A stretch of DNA of 43,693 nucleotides from Pirellulales bacterium (lineage in GTDB: Bacteria; Planctomycetota; Planctomycetia; Pirellulales; JACPPG01): NCBI GenBank assembly GCA_035546535.1, contig DASZWQ010000123.1, forward strand, positions 1 through 43,693. The letters are read 5' to 3'. The position numbers and the translations under genes are program-made. A model generated the notes under the pieces. That model did not search any database. It was not told the DNA's origin and worked only from the letters and a program-made list of their open reading frames with translations. Below, one piece after another: positions 1 through 8,449 of this stretch (position 1 is the stretch's first letter; each line of letters starts with the position of its first letter).

Positions 1-376
1 GGGTCATGCCCGAAACCTTGATGGCGCCATAGGCGGGTCCGAGCATGACGGTGCCGTCGGCTTCGACCGGGAAGGGGCCGGCGATGTTTTGGTCGGGTAG
101 CGTTCCGAGGACGAAGATTTCCAGGGTATCCAAGGGCTCGACATGGTAGGGGGGCTTGGGGACCACCTTCACCGCATCGATCAAGAGAACGTCCGGGGGC
201 TCGATGACGTAGGTGGGTAAGCTGATCTTGGTCAGCTCGCGAGGGTTGGGCCCTCCCGGCGGAAGCTGCGACATGAGAACCTGATTGCGCGTCAGGCGGC
301 AGCCCCCGGCGGCGGCCAATACCAGCACCGCCAGCGAGACGCAGATCGATCGAGCAATGACGCCACGCAGGGGCAT
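1..376 (-). CDS. Polysaccharide export outer-membrane lipoprotein (Wza-like), N-terminal part
   Basis: The gene reads leftwards off the window edge, so only about 125 N-terminal codons are present. Residues 1-26 form a lipoprotein signal: a short charged start, a hydrophobic stretch and a lipobox ending in Cys26 (LAAAGGC). From about residue 67 the sequence looks like the Poly_export domain, with YHVEPLDTLEI and then a G-T-V-x-L-G-P strand typical of Wza/KpsD/EpsA proteins. Family knowledge: such proteins form the outer-membrane channel for capsule or EPS and partner the inner-membrane Wzc at 2324-4588. An AGGAAA ribosome site lies 10 bases before the ATG. The gene diverges from the exosortase gene. 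The family call is firm; the C-terminal half cannot be assessed. Confidence 0.85.
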   Translation of the reverse strand, partial: MPLRGVIARSICVSLAVLVLAAAGGCRLTRNQVLMSQLPPGGPNPRELTKISLPTYVIEPPDVLLIDAVKVVPKPPYHVEPLDTLEIFVLGTLPDQNIAGPFPVEADGTVMLGPAYGAIKVSGMT

Positions 377-1127
377 GCGGAAAGGCTTTCCTGGTGCCAG
401 GGGTCAAACGCCCAGAACCGGTCGCTCATCACGCGCTCACAAAAGCGCGCCGTCACGGCCCGCTTGGACGCCGCCCTCACCCCCCCGCGAGAACCCGGCT
501 TCCATACAGCCCCTACCATCGGCATTCCCAGAACTTTCCTGAACTCTTTCCCCGCTTTTTGCAAACGCACAGATTCCGATTTCTGAGATCGCAAGAATCG
601 GCACAAAATGCGTCATTTGCGCTAACACCAGAAGGTCCCGCAACGTCACGACCGTTACGAGCTGAACGCCGTCGCTACAGGATCATGCGTCCTAAACACA
701 ACAAGGGGGGAATCTGTTTGACAGCATTTTTCGACGCGGATATCGTGACATCAAGACGCAGTCGCAAGCCCAATTCAAGGCCCCAAAAACGTCGATGCCC
801 CGTGCGCTTCTGGGCATGACGGCCGGTCCGATCAAGATGGCGGACAGGGGAGTTACGTGCCATTCGGCAACATCGGGTGGTCCTGAGAGCATCGTTGCTC
901 GACAGCGGCCCGAGCGGATTGCGGCCCGCAGTCTACAAGATCGGAACTATGACGACGCCGCTTCGATTGCATTTGGCGCCACTGGCCGGTGGGCGGTTGC
1001 GAACGCATGGGCGACCAGGCGAATCGAGCGTGCATGGTCAGTAAATATCACACGCGATTCGCGACCTGGTAACAGACAGCACGCGTATCGCGAGTAGCGT
1101 AACAACACCTGGGACAAGCAGCTTACG
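377..1127. other. Divergent intergenic region between the export lipoprotein and exosortase genes
   Basis: This 751-base gap separates the leftward export gene from the rightward exosortase operon and should hold both promoters. Open frames here on both strands are arginine/proline-rich or lack family motifs and look non-coding. One promoter-like pair is listed separately (718-746). No clear sigma-54 pair (GG-N10-GC) and no operator repeat was found by eye. Confidence 0.5.
718..746 (+). promoter_or_regulatory. Possible sigma-70-type promoter for the exosortase operon
   Basis: A perfect TTGACA (718-723) is followed after 17 bases by TATCGT (741-746), a four-of-six match to the -10 consensus. 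It points at the exosortase gene, leaving a leader of about 375 bases. Planctomycete promoters are poorly defined, and a chance match in 750 bases is possible. Confidence 0.3.
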
Positions 1128-2060
1128 ATGGCGAACGAATCCTTCCTGTCGCAATTCGAAATACGTAAGGATCAGCAACGCCCTATCGCCATCCTGGCGA
1201 CCCTGGTCGTGCTGCTGATCGTGGTCTATTGGAACACGTTACGCACCATATCCACGGTGTGGAACACGCCCGCCTATTCTCACGGCTGGCTCGTGCCGGT
1301 TTTCGCCGCCGTTCTGCTGTGGATGCGCCGCGAACCGATTCAAGATGCACCGCCGCAGGCCCGCTGGGCGGGTGTCGGCCTGTTGGCGTTCGGTTTGGCT
1401 TTCCGCATGATCGGCGGGTACTACGCCTACCCTTACATCGAGATGATCTCCCTACTGCCTTGCTTGTTCGCCATTTTCTTGATAGTCGGTGGATGGCCGC
1501 TGTTACGCTGGTCGGGTCCTGCACTCGCCTTCCTGGTTTTCATGTATCCCTTGCCCGGCGCGGTCGAACGGAATCTGCTTGATCCGTTACAACGCGTGGC
1601 AACCATTTGCAGTACCTATGCGCTGCAGACGATGGGCGTGGCCGCACATCGTTCCGGCAACCACATCATTCTGGGCGAGCTCCGTTTGGGCGTGGTGGAC
1701 GCTTGTAGCGGGCTGCGCATGTCGACCATCTTTCTCGCCCTGGCCGTGGCCATCACGCTGGTCACGGTGCGCCCTTGGTGGGAGCGCATTACCATCATTC
1801 TTAGTGCCGTGCCGATTGCACTTCTCGTAAACATCATTCGCATCACGGTGACCGGCATTCTGCATAAAACGGTAGGCACGCAGATCGCGGACGCGGTATT
1901 TCATGATCTGGCGGGCTGGATCATGATGCCCATGGCGATGGGCTTCCTGTTCCTGGAATTGCAATTGTTGCAGCATCTGTTCATCGAAGACGAAGAAAAG
2001 GGCCCCGTCATGGTCGGTCCCACGTCGCGTGGCGGAATCCCCAGTCCCGGTCTCCGTTAG
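1128..2060 (+). CDS. Exosortase (exosortase/archaeosortase family transpeptidase)
   Basis: A 310-residue polytopic membrane protein with about eight hydrophobic segments. The three conserved exosortase residues are all present: Cys193 in DACSGLR, Arg238 in NIIRIT and His259 in HDLAGW. Family knowledge: exosortases are thought to cut PEP-CTERM-type sorting signals at the membrane and pass the protein on for surface display; their genes usually sit in EPS loci, often with EpsI. Here EpsI is a separate gene two places downstream and is not fused to the exosortase C-terminus. The family is certain, the exosortase subtype is not assigned, and no PEP-CTERM substrate is encoded in the window. Confidence 0.93.
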   Translation: MANESFLSQFEIRKDQQRPIAILATLVVLLIVVYWNTLRTISTVWNTPAYSHGWLVPVFAAVLLWMRREPIQDAPPQARWAGVGLLAFGLAFRMIGGYYAYPYIEMISLLPCLFAIFLIVGGWPLLRWSGPALAFLVFMYPLPGAVERNLLDPLQRVATICSTYALQTMGVAAHRSGNHIILGELRLGVVDACSGLRMSTIFLALAVAITLVTVRPWWERITIILSAVPIALLVNIIRITVTGILHKTVGTQIADAVFHDLAGWIMMPMAMGFLFLELQLLQHLFIEDEEKGPVMVGPTSRGGIPSPGLR

Positions 2061-2323
2061 AAACCGATTCGAGCGGGAATAGTGACTCAAAAGACGAGCA
2101 ACATGAGAGTGCGATACAGCAGCGACACGGATCCAAACGGTCTCGAAAAATGAGGTGAAGGTTAACGAGGCACACAGCTACTCGTCATACACGGCCAAGC
2201 ACGTTTTCCCGCCGGGACGGCAGGACGTGAATTGCGTCGGTGCCCCGACACGCTCAACGCGGCAAATCGCAGCATGGAATGCCAAGAAACCGCATCGCGA
2301 TCACAACTTTGGAGAGTTTCTCG

Positions 2324-4588
2324 GTGTCTACGACTCGCAACTCAGATACAGCCGCGACTAACACGATTCCTGCTCCTCCCGATGAACAGCAGGGGGGCGA
2401 TCTAGTTCCCGTTAGTGGCAGCTTTCCGGTCGCACCCTATGCGGGTGCGCCTTGGCAGCTCGCCGTCGGCGGCCGCCCAGAATTGCTTTCGGCGGCCCCG
2501 GATCCTATGTCGATGCTGCGGGCCTTTCGGCGGCGCTGGCAGTTGGCAACCGGCCTGGGCATTCTGGCGGCGCTCGGCGCGATGTCCGCGGCCTGGTTTC
2601 TGATTCCACAAAAAGGGCAGGTGATTGCCTACGTGCAAGTCATGCGCGCTCCGGAGACCATGACCGCCAAGGCAGGCGCGGCTGACGCGCACGAATTCTT
2701 GACCTTTCGGCAAACAACGATCGAAACGATGAAGAGCAAGCCGCTCCTGACCCGGGCGATCCGCGATCCGTCGATTTCCCAACTGCCGATTATCAAGAAA
2801 CAAACGGACCCCGTGGCATGGCTACAGGATCAGTTGGGGATGAAATACCCCAACGACGCGGAACTGCTGCAAGTGACGATGAGCGGCGAACCGGACGAGA
2901 TTCCGCAGGTCGTCAAGATCGTCGACGCCGTGATCGCCGCGTACTTCAAGGAAGTGGTCGAAAAGGGCATCACGGATCGCAGCAAGAAAGAGGCAAAGCT
3001 GCGGGACCTGCTGCAGCAAAAGACCGAGGAACTGCTCCGTGACATGCACGATGTCGAACGGTTGCAAAAGTCGATCGGGGTGCTGGATCAGCAGGCGGCC
3101 GCCACGCATGCCGGCTTGATGCAGCAGCAGTTGGGGGTGGTCAATAACTCGCTGTTCTCCCACACTGCACAGCAAGGCAACCTGGAAGTCGAGATCGACA
3201 AATACAAGCTCGACATCGAGTTGGCCCGGGACCCTTCGGCACGTGAAGCGCGCGCCGAAGAAGAGATGCACAAAGACGAGAAGTTGCGAAAACTGGAAGA
3301 GCAACGTAGCGACCTGGAGCTGAGCATCGCCGAGGCCAAGACGCAAATCAAGAACAAGGACAACCCGACGCTCAAGCGCCTATTGAAGAGCCTGGCCGTC
3401 GTCGAAGAGAAGGTCGAGTTGCGGCGCGACGAATTGTTGAAGCGGTTCTCCGACTCCAACGAAGCCATCAAGATCAAGGAATACGAGGGCAAACAACGAT
3501 CGACGGAAAGGCATCGGGACAGCGTCGCGCAACAGATCGAGGAACTCAAAAATCAAAAGAAAGAACTTGAAGAGCAGCTCAAGACGATGACGCGTGATAC
3601 GGCCGAATTGGACAACAAGAAACAAAGGGTCAAAGCGCTGCAGCATCTCGTCGACGAGCTCAATAGCGACCTCTATAAGATTTCGGTGGAAAAATCGGCT
3701 CCCCCGCGCGTGCAAAAGCTCGACGACGCGATCCCTCCCGGCGAGAGCAGTATCAAGCGCAAAATCGGCCTGGTAGGCTTCTGCGGCTTCGCGGCCTTCG
3801 CGATGGTGGGCTTCGTTGTCGCCTTTTTCGAGTTCCAGGCCCGGCGCATCAGCTCCTCAACGCAATTGAGCGACGGCTTGGGGCTGCGTGTCGTCGGGGC
3901 ACTGCCCTCGGTCACGCGCCCCGGTCGCAAGGCACTGGCGGCGGCCAACGGCGATTTGAATCGTCTGCTTGTCGAATCCATCGACACGGTGCGCACGAAC
4001 CTGATCCACAGCGCGGTTTCCGAGCCGATGCGCGTGGTGATGATCACCAGCGCCTCGGACCGCGAGGGTAAGACGACGGTCGCCAGCCAGTTGGCGGCGA
4101 GCCTGGCCCGTTGCGGACGGCGCACGTTGCTGGTCGACGGAGATCTGCGGCGTCCCTCGGCGCATAAGCTGTTCGAATTGCCGCTGGAACCCGGCGTCTG
4201 CGAAGTGTTGCGGGGCGAGGCCGAGGTGGACGACGTGATCCGACCCACGCGCGTCGCCGGTCTATGGATGATCTCGGCGGGCCAATATGACTTGGAAAGT
4301 ATCCAGGCGTTGTCGAAGGAAGGCGTCGGCGAAGTTTTCGACGTTTTACGGTCGCGTTTCGACTTCGTCATCGTCGATTCGGCGCCGGTGCTCAGCATCG
4401 CCGACGCGTCGTTGATGGGCCAAAACGTCGATGCGGCCATTTTGAGTGTCATGCGCGAAGTAAGCCAGGCCGTCAAGGTGCATGAAGCCAGCGAGCAGTT
4501 GCGCTCGGTGGGCGTGCACGTGCTCGGTGCTGTCATGAACGGTGAACGGACAGAAGCGACGTATCGGGCTTATGCCGCCCATACCTGA
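2324..4588 (+). CDS. Wzc-type chain-length regulator fused to a BY-kinase-like P-loop ATPase
   Basis: A 754-residue inner-membrane co-polymerase. I chose the GTG start because GGAGAG lies 7 bases upstream (2311-2316); the frame stays open a further 28 codons, but that stretch looks non-coding. Order of parts: Wzz-like N-terminus with a membrane helix at about 73-94, a long charged coiled-coil periplasmic region (roughly 230-460), a second helix at 481-503, then a cytoplasmic P-loop domain. The P-loop reads DREGKTT (Lys583), with a Walker A' Asp605 in LLVDGDLRRP and a Walker B Asp685 in FVIVDSAP. Family knowledge: it controls chain length and works with Wza. The C-terminus has only two tyrosines (YRAY) instead of the usual cluster, so autophosphorylation may be reduced. 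It lies between exosortase and EpsI. Confidence 0.9.
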   Translation: MSTTRNSDTAATNTIPAPPDEQQGGDLVPVSGSFPVAPYAGAPWQLAVGGRPELLSAAPDPMSMLRAFRRRWQLATGLGILAALGAMSAAWFLIPQKGQVIAYVQVMRAPETMTAKAGAADAHEFLTFRQTTIETMKSKPLLTRAIRDPSISQLPIIKKQTDPVAWLQDQLGMKYPNDAELLQVTMSGEPDEIPQVVKIVDAVIAAYFKEVVEKGITDRSKKEAKLRDLLQQKTEELLRDMHDVERLQKSIGVLDQQAAATHAGLMQQQLGVVNNSLFSHTAQQGNLEVEIDKYKLDIELARDPSAREARAEEEMHKDEKLRKLEEQRSDLELSIAEAKTQIKNKDNPTLKRLLKSLAVVEEKVELRRDELLKRFSDSNEAIKIKEYEGKQRSTERHRDSVAQQIEELKNQKKELEEQLKTMTRDTAELDNKKQRVKALQHLVDELNSDLYKISVEKSAPPRVQKLDDAIPPGESSIKRKIGLVGFCGFAAFAMVGFVVAFFEFQARRISSSTQLSDGLGLRVVGALPSVTRPGRKALAAANGDLNRLLVESIDTVRTNLIHSAVSEPMRVVMITSASDREGKTTVASQLAASLARCGRRTLLVDGDLRRPSAHKLFELPLEPGVCEVLRGEAEVDDVIRPTRVAGLWMISAGQYDLESIQALSKEGVGEVFDVLRSRFDFVIVDSAPVLSIADASLMGQNVDAAILSVMREVSQAVKVHEASEQLRSVGVHVLGAVMNGERTEATYRAYAAHT

Positions 4589-4666
4589 ACGTAAACATTC
4601 CATCCACTGCGACCGACGCGCCGCAATCACGCGCTGTTCGGACGACCGAGCTTAATTGGGAAAAAC

Positions 4667-5386
4667 ATGAAGACCTATCTCGCGCCCGCGTGTGCGGCCC
4701 TGTTGATCATTAGCACCGGCCTGGTGCGCGCCTATTGGGGAGGGGCTTTCGGTGCCGGCAACGACAAGGAGATCCTGCAGCTCTTTGCCGACCGCCTGAC
4801 GAAAGTACCCATGAAGGTCGGAGATTGGGAAGGCGTCGAACAGGAAGAAATGGACCCGCGCGAGCGCGAGGTGGCCGAGGCGGACGCGTCCTTAGGGCGC
4901 AGCTATACAAACCGCCTGTCGAGCAAGGTGGTCAATGTCTCGCTCGTGAGCGGCCGATTCCGCGGTGTGGCCCAGCACGTGCCGACACAGTGCTACGTCG
5001 CGGCCGGCTACCAGATGATGAATCCGGAGATTCAATACGACATCGAAACCGACGTCGGACCGGTGAAGTGCTACACCACGGTGTTCAAGAAGGACGAACA
5101 TACCGGAACTACCTATTTGCGCGTCTTCTGGACCTGGAGCTATGACGGTAAGTGGATCGCTCCGGACCTCCCGCGTGTCGCCTTGGTGGGACAGCCCGCC
5201 CTGTACAAGATGTATTTCATTGAGGTCATCCCCATGCCGGGACAGCCGATCGAACAAACCGCATCGGTTGACTTCGTACGCACTTTTATCCCTGAAGCGA
5301 ACGCCGTCCTTTTCCCCGATCAATCCAATTCCGCTTCGGAACCTTCTCCCACCGATGAGTCCGCTGCCGCACCGGCTGCTGGCTGA
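4667..5386 (+). CDS. epsI: EpsI family exosortase-associated protein
   Basis: A 239-residue protein starting with a single N-terminal hydrophobic segment (about residues 4-23) that serves as a signal or anchor; the rest should lie outside the cytoplasmic membrane. The core carries the EpsI signature: WEGVEQEE, then HVPTQCYVAAGYQ, then a paired strand around YLRVFWTW. Family knowledge: EpsI (DUF3485) accompanies or is fused to exosortases in EPS loci; its biochemical role is not settled. The C-terminal 35 residues are Ser/Pro/Ala/Glu-rich and look disordered. The ribosome site is weak (GGGA before AAAAC-ATG). It closes the first gene block and is followed by a GC-rich hairpin. Confidence 0.88.
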   Translation: MKTYLAPACAALLIISTGLVRAYWGGAFGAGNDKEILQLFADRLTKVPMKVGDWEGVEQEEMDPREREVAEADASLGRSYTNRLSSKVVNVSLVSGRFRGVAQHVPTQCYVAAGYQMMNPEIQYDIETDVGPVKCYTTVFKKDEHTGTTYLRVFWTWSYDGKWIAPDLPRVALVGQPALYKMYFIEVIPMPGQPIEQTASVDFVRTFIPEANAVLFPDQSNSASEPSPTDESAAAPAAG

Positions 5387-5397
5387 GATTCGGATGG

Positions 5398-5431
5398 TCG
5401 GCCCGCCTGCTACGATCGGGCGGCCAGCCGA
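5398..5431 (+). terminator. GC-rich hairpin just after the EpsI gene
   Basis: Eleven bases after the EpsI stop, TCGGC-CCGCC (5398-5407) can pair with GGCGG (5419-5423) and GCCGA (5427-5431). The loop is 11 bases and there is a three-base bulge on the right arm. There is no T-run, so it may stabilise an mRNA 3' end or act as a weak terminator. Confidence 0.3.
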
Positions 5432-5743
5432 GAGTCCGCGCACACGGTGGCGGCCCGAAATCCCTTTCTCACAGAATCGTCAACTGTTGTAGCCTTTGCG
5501 GCGGTGGTGGCGTTGCACAACGACAACGCCATGAGGCCCCAGGGCCACCCGCGGCTATTGTGCTGTTTTCAATAAATCCGTTGCAGCCCGTTCACACCCG
5601 CCGCTTGGGCCGTAAAATCGTACCGATCGTCCGCGCGACCGTCTAAATCCAATCGAGGCACGGGGTTTGCCATTACCGCAGGGCTGAACCGAGCCATGAC
5701 GCTCAGCGGAGCGTTCGAAGCCGATTTCGGCCCGGCTTATTAA

Positions 5744-5788
5744 TGGGTGTCTGTCACCCACGGGAACGGAGTGCGCGCAGCGCGCTCC
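5744..5788. repeat. Two-hairpin repeat element, fuller copy
   Basis: Bases 5751-5778 are identical over 28 bases to 27864-27891. This copy folds into two adjacent hairpins: TGGGTG (5744-5749) pairs with CACCCA (5755-5760) around a 5-base loop, and GGAGTGCGC (5768-5776) pairs with GCGCGCTCC (5780-5788) around GCA, with one G-T wobble. The second copy keeps only the 28-base core. This resembles REP-type intergenic repeats; I do not recognise the family. Confidence 0.6.
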
Positions 5789-5867
5789 CCAACTTGGATC
5801 GTTCTCAATTCGTTCGCCGCAATTAAACTCGATTTTCACATCACTCGCAGCCCTCGAGATGTAGCGT

Positions 5868-7043
5868 ATGACGACTCCGTCCGCTCCTGCCGCTAACAAG
5901 AACTGGCTGTTCGTTGACGCCGGCAAGAAGGTTCCTCTGGCCAAGGCCTGGTTCGATGAATCCGAGCCGGCCGCGGCCGCCGAAGTCGTGCGCTCCGGTT
6001 GGCTCTGCCAAGGTCCGAAGGTCGCGCAGTTCGAAGAAGAATTCGCCAAAACGATCGAAGCGCGCCACGCCATTGCGGTCTCGAATGGATCGATCGCGCT
6101 ATTGGTCTGTTTGCAGGCCATGGGAGTGGGGCCGGGCGACGAAGTGATCGCTCCGAACATGACCTTCATTTCGTCGGCCACCGCGGCGATGGTGCTGGGC
6201 GCTCGGCCCGTTTTATGCGACATCAATTCGACCAACTATTGCATCGACGTTGATCGGTTGGCCGCGCTGATCACGCCCCGGACCAAGGTCATCGTGCCCG
6301 TCCATTATGCGGGCCAGTCCGCGGACATGGGCCCGATCATGGACCTGGCCAAGAAGCACAACGTGCAGGTTCTGGAAGACGCCGCCGAAGCGCATCTGGC
6401 ACGCTACAACGACGAGAAATTCGCCGGCACGATCGGTCAGATGGGCATCTTCAGCTTCACCCCCACCAAGCCGATGACGACCGGCGAAGGCGGCATGATC
6501 GTCACGCAGGACGACCACCTGGCCGAACAATGCCGGCTGATTCGCAACTTCGGCGATTCCGGAAAATTCCAGTGGGATTTGCTGGGCTTCAATTACCGCT
6601 TGAACGAGGTGGCCGCCGCGGTCGGTATCTGCCAGCTGCGCAAGCTGAAAAAAATCATCGACATGCGGCGCGAAAAGGCGCTTCGTTACGACCAGCAATT
6701 TGCCGAGGAAGAGGCCATCATCCGGCCCTGGCGCCGCTCGATCGAGGACATCAACTACCAGCTTTACACCGTGCGATTTCGGCTCGATTTGCTCGATGTC
6801 GGCCGCGATCAAATTGCCGACGAGTTGGCCGAATTGGGGGTCGCGACGCGGCTCTATTATCCGTCGCTTCACAAGCAAAAAGTGTTCGCGCCCTTCGGCC
6901 CGTTCGACGATCGCGACTTCCCCAACTCGCTGGAATTCGAACGATCGGCCTTGTCGCTGCCGATTTTCACGGGCTTGACGCAGGACGAGCAGGACTACGT
7001 CAGCGCGTCGCTGCTAAAGGTCGTGCGACATCATCGCAAGTGA
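5868..7043 (+). CDS. DegT/DnrJ/EryC1/StrS family PLP-dependent sugar aminotransferase
   Basis: A 391-residue cytoplasmic enzyme of usual family length. It shows SGWLCQGPKVAQFE near the N-terminus, SNGSIAL for phosphate binding, EDAAEAH (PLP-ring Asp) and the catalytic Lys201 in FTPTKPMTTGEGG. Family knowledge: these enzymes add an amino group, usually from glutamate, to a 3- or 4-keto nucleotide sugar. With the epimerase/dehydratase genes just downstream, a PglC-type transferase and acyltransferases, it most likely makes a UDP- or TDP-amino-dideoxysugar that is later N-acylated. The exact sugar cannot be read from the sequence. No strong ribosome site precedes this ATG. Confidence 0.9.
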   Translation: MTTPSAPAANKNWLFVDAGKKVPLAKAWFDESEPAAAAEVVRSGWLCQGPKVAQFEEEFAKTIEARHAIAVSNGSIALLVCLQAMGVGPGDEVIAPNMTFISSATAAMVLGARPVLCDINSTNYCIDVDRLAALITPRTKVIVPVHYAGQSADMGPIMDLAKKHNVQVLEDAAEAHLARYNDEKFAGTIGQMGIFSFTPTKPMTTGEGGMIVTQDDHLAEQCRLIRNFGDSGKFQWDLLGFNYRLNEVAAAVGICQLRKLKKIIDMRREKALRYDQQFAEEEAIIRPWRRSIEDINYQLYTVRFRLDLLDVGRDQIADELAELGVATRLYYPSLHKQKVFAPFGPFDDRDFPNSLEFERSALSLPIFTGLTQDEQDYVSASLLKVVRHHRK

Positions 7044-7177
7044 CGAGAGATCGCACAAAGACAATCTCAGATTATTTGGTTAACAAGCGAGCGGAGTGCC
7101 GGCCCACCTGCCCATACAAGCCGGCCAACAGCGGCCGAGTCGTGCGTAGCTGCTCGCTCAGGTTTTAGGAGTGCTGA

Positions 7178-8149
7178 ATGATTACAGGCAAGAAGATCTT
7201 GATCACGGGCGGGGCCGGCTTCATCGGCACGCACATGGCCGAGCGTCTCGTCGAGCGGAACGACGTCACGCTCTTCGATATCGACCTCAATGGCGCGCTG
7301 ACCTACAGCCGGCTGGCGAAGGACAGCCGAGTCCGCAAGGTGCAAGGAGACGTGCGCGACGCCGCGGCCGTCCAGGAGGAGGTATCCCGCTGCCAGATCC
7401 TGTTGCACTATGCATCGATTCTCGGCGTGCGGAAAGTCATCGACCACGCCCGCGACACGATCGATACCGTATTGATCGGCACGCGAAACGTGCTGGAAGC
7501 CGCGCGGCACAATCCGAAGATCGAGCGGATCGTGAACATCTCGACGAGCGAAGTGTACGGCAACGTCATGGATGCTCGCGAAGGTGCCAACTGCCTGGTC
7601 AGCACGGCGAATGATGCCCGCGTTTGCTATGCATCCAGCAAACTAGCGGCGGAACATATCGTGTGGGCCTACCATCGCGATTTCAAGATGCCCACCGTGA
7701 TCGTCCGACCGTTCAACATCTTTGGACCGATGCGCAAGACCGATAACGCGGTGGGGCGTTTCTGCGTTCGCGCCGTGGCAAACAAAGACGTGACCATGAT
7801 CGGCGACGGTAGCCAGCTCCGGTCGTGGTGCTATATCGACGACTTCTGCGATGCCATGATGGGCTGCATCGAATCGGAAAAGGCGATCGGCGAAGATTTC
7901 AACATCGGCAATCCGGTCACCGCGGTCACGATCTACGATTTGGCCGCGCGGACCATTCGGCTGGCCAAAAGCAGCTCGAAGCTCACGACGACCGCCCACA
8001 CGTTCAGCGATATCGGCGTGCGTGCCCCCAGCTCCCAGAAGGCCCGCGAGCTGTTGGGCTATAGTCCGAAGTTCGATCTGGATGCTGGCTTGCTACCCAC
8101 CATCGACTGGTACCGCCAAAACCTGGACGATTTCCGCGACTGGCTATAG
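7178..8149 (+). CDS. NAD-dependent nucleotide-sugar epimerase/dehydratase (extended SDR)
   Basis: A 323-residue cytoplasmic enzyme. The N-terminal NAD site is GGAGFIG. The active site has Ser122-Thr-Ser-Glu125 in STSEVYG and Tyr151/Lys155 in YASSK. The TSEVYG form is shared by UDP-glucuronate decarboxylases and 4,6-dehydratase-like enzymes, and the region after it (VRPFNIFGP, GSQLRSWCYIDD) fits both. It could therefore make the 4-keto sugar used by the aminotransferase upstream, or a UDP-pentose. Which of these applies is an inference. The ribosome site AGGAG lies about 8 bases before the ATG and supports the start. A 134-base gap separates it from the aminotransferase gene. Confidence 0.85.
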   Translation: MITGKKILITGGAGFIGTHMAERLVERNDVTLFDIDLNGALTYSRLAKDSRVRKVQGDVRDAAAVQEEVSRCQILLHYASILGVRKVIDHARDTIDTVLIGTRNVLEAARHNPKIERIVNISTSEVYGNVMDAREGANCLVSTANDARVCYASSKLAAEHIVWAYHRDFKMPTVIVRPFNIFGPMRKTDNAVGRFCVRAVANKDVTMIGDGSQLRSWCYIDDFCDAMMGCIESEKAIGEDFNIGNPVTAVTIYDLAARTIRLAKSSSKLTTTAHTFSDIGVRAPSSQKARELLGYSPKFDLDAGLLPTIDWYRQNLDDFRDWL

Positions 8150-8449
8150 AAGGGGCTGGTCATGCCCCGACAGCAAGCGCCCGTGCTGGCGTCGGAACGA
8201 GTCGTCCATATCCCCTAGCTTATTAATTATTAATTTTCATTGCTTTTTTCTGGCGCCCCCGACACAATTGACCTCGAAGAGGGCAATTCGGGGTTGCTCG
8301 ATCGGGCTAACGATGCGCATGTCCCGCACATCTTTCGCGATCGCGTTTCCCCCTAGCGTACGATGGCCGCTCGCGTCTCAAAAGGACCTTGCGCGCCATT
8401 CCGCTTTGCGCCAACAACCGCATCGAAGTTGCACCCAGGAGGAACAGGC
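8150..8449. other. Intergenic region with an AT-rich island
   Basis: This 300-base gap starts with a 5-bp stem (GGGGC 8152-8156 with GCCCC 8164-8168), too weak to call a terminator. Around 8219-8250 there is an AT-rich run rich in TTAATT, unusual in this GC-rich DNA and possibly part of a promoter for the next gene. The downstream frame is open here, but the GTG at 8450 has the ribosome site. Confidence 0.4.

Larger units (their letters stand above)
5387..5867. other. Intergenic region between the export/exosortase block and the sugar-synthesis block
   Basis: This 481-base gap holds no credible gene. It contains the GC hairpin at 5398-5431 and the two-hairpin repeat around 5744-5788. The last 60 bases before the aminotransferase gene are more AT-rich and could hold a promoter, but I see no convincing -35/-10 pair. 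Confidence 0.5.

Noticed and set aside
590..625. GGCAC...TTGC arrangement near the exosortase promoter region as a sigma-54 site
   Set aside because: The spacing between the GG and GC elements is wrong for a -24/-12 promoter.
2240..2323. N-terminal extension of the Wzc-type protein by 28 codons
   Set aside because: The stretch is His/Arg-rich, has no ribosome site, and the GTG at 2324 has GGAGAG at good spacing.
3673..4536. Long open frame on the - strand inside the Wzc-type gene
   Set aside because: It mirrors a well-supported gene on the other strand and its Ser/Thr/Arg-rich translation matches nothing.
8219..8250. AT-rich run as a transposon end or origin
   Set aside because: No inverted end, target duplication or transposase is nearby; it is noted only as an AT-rich island.
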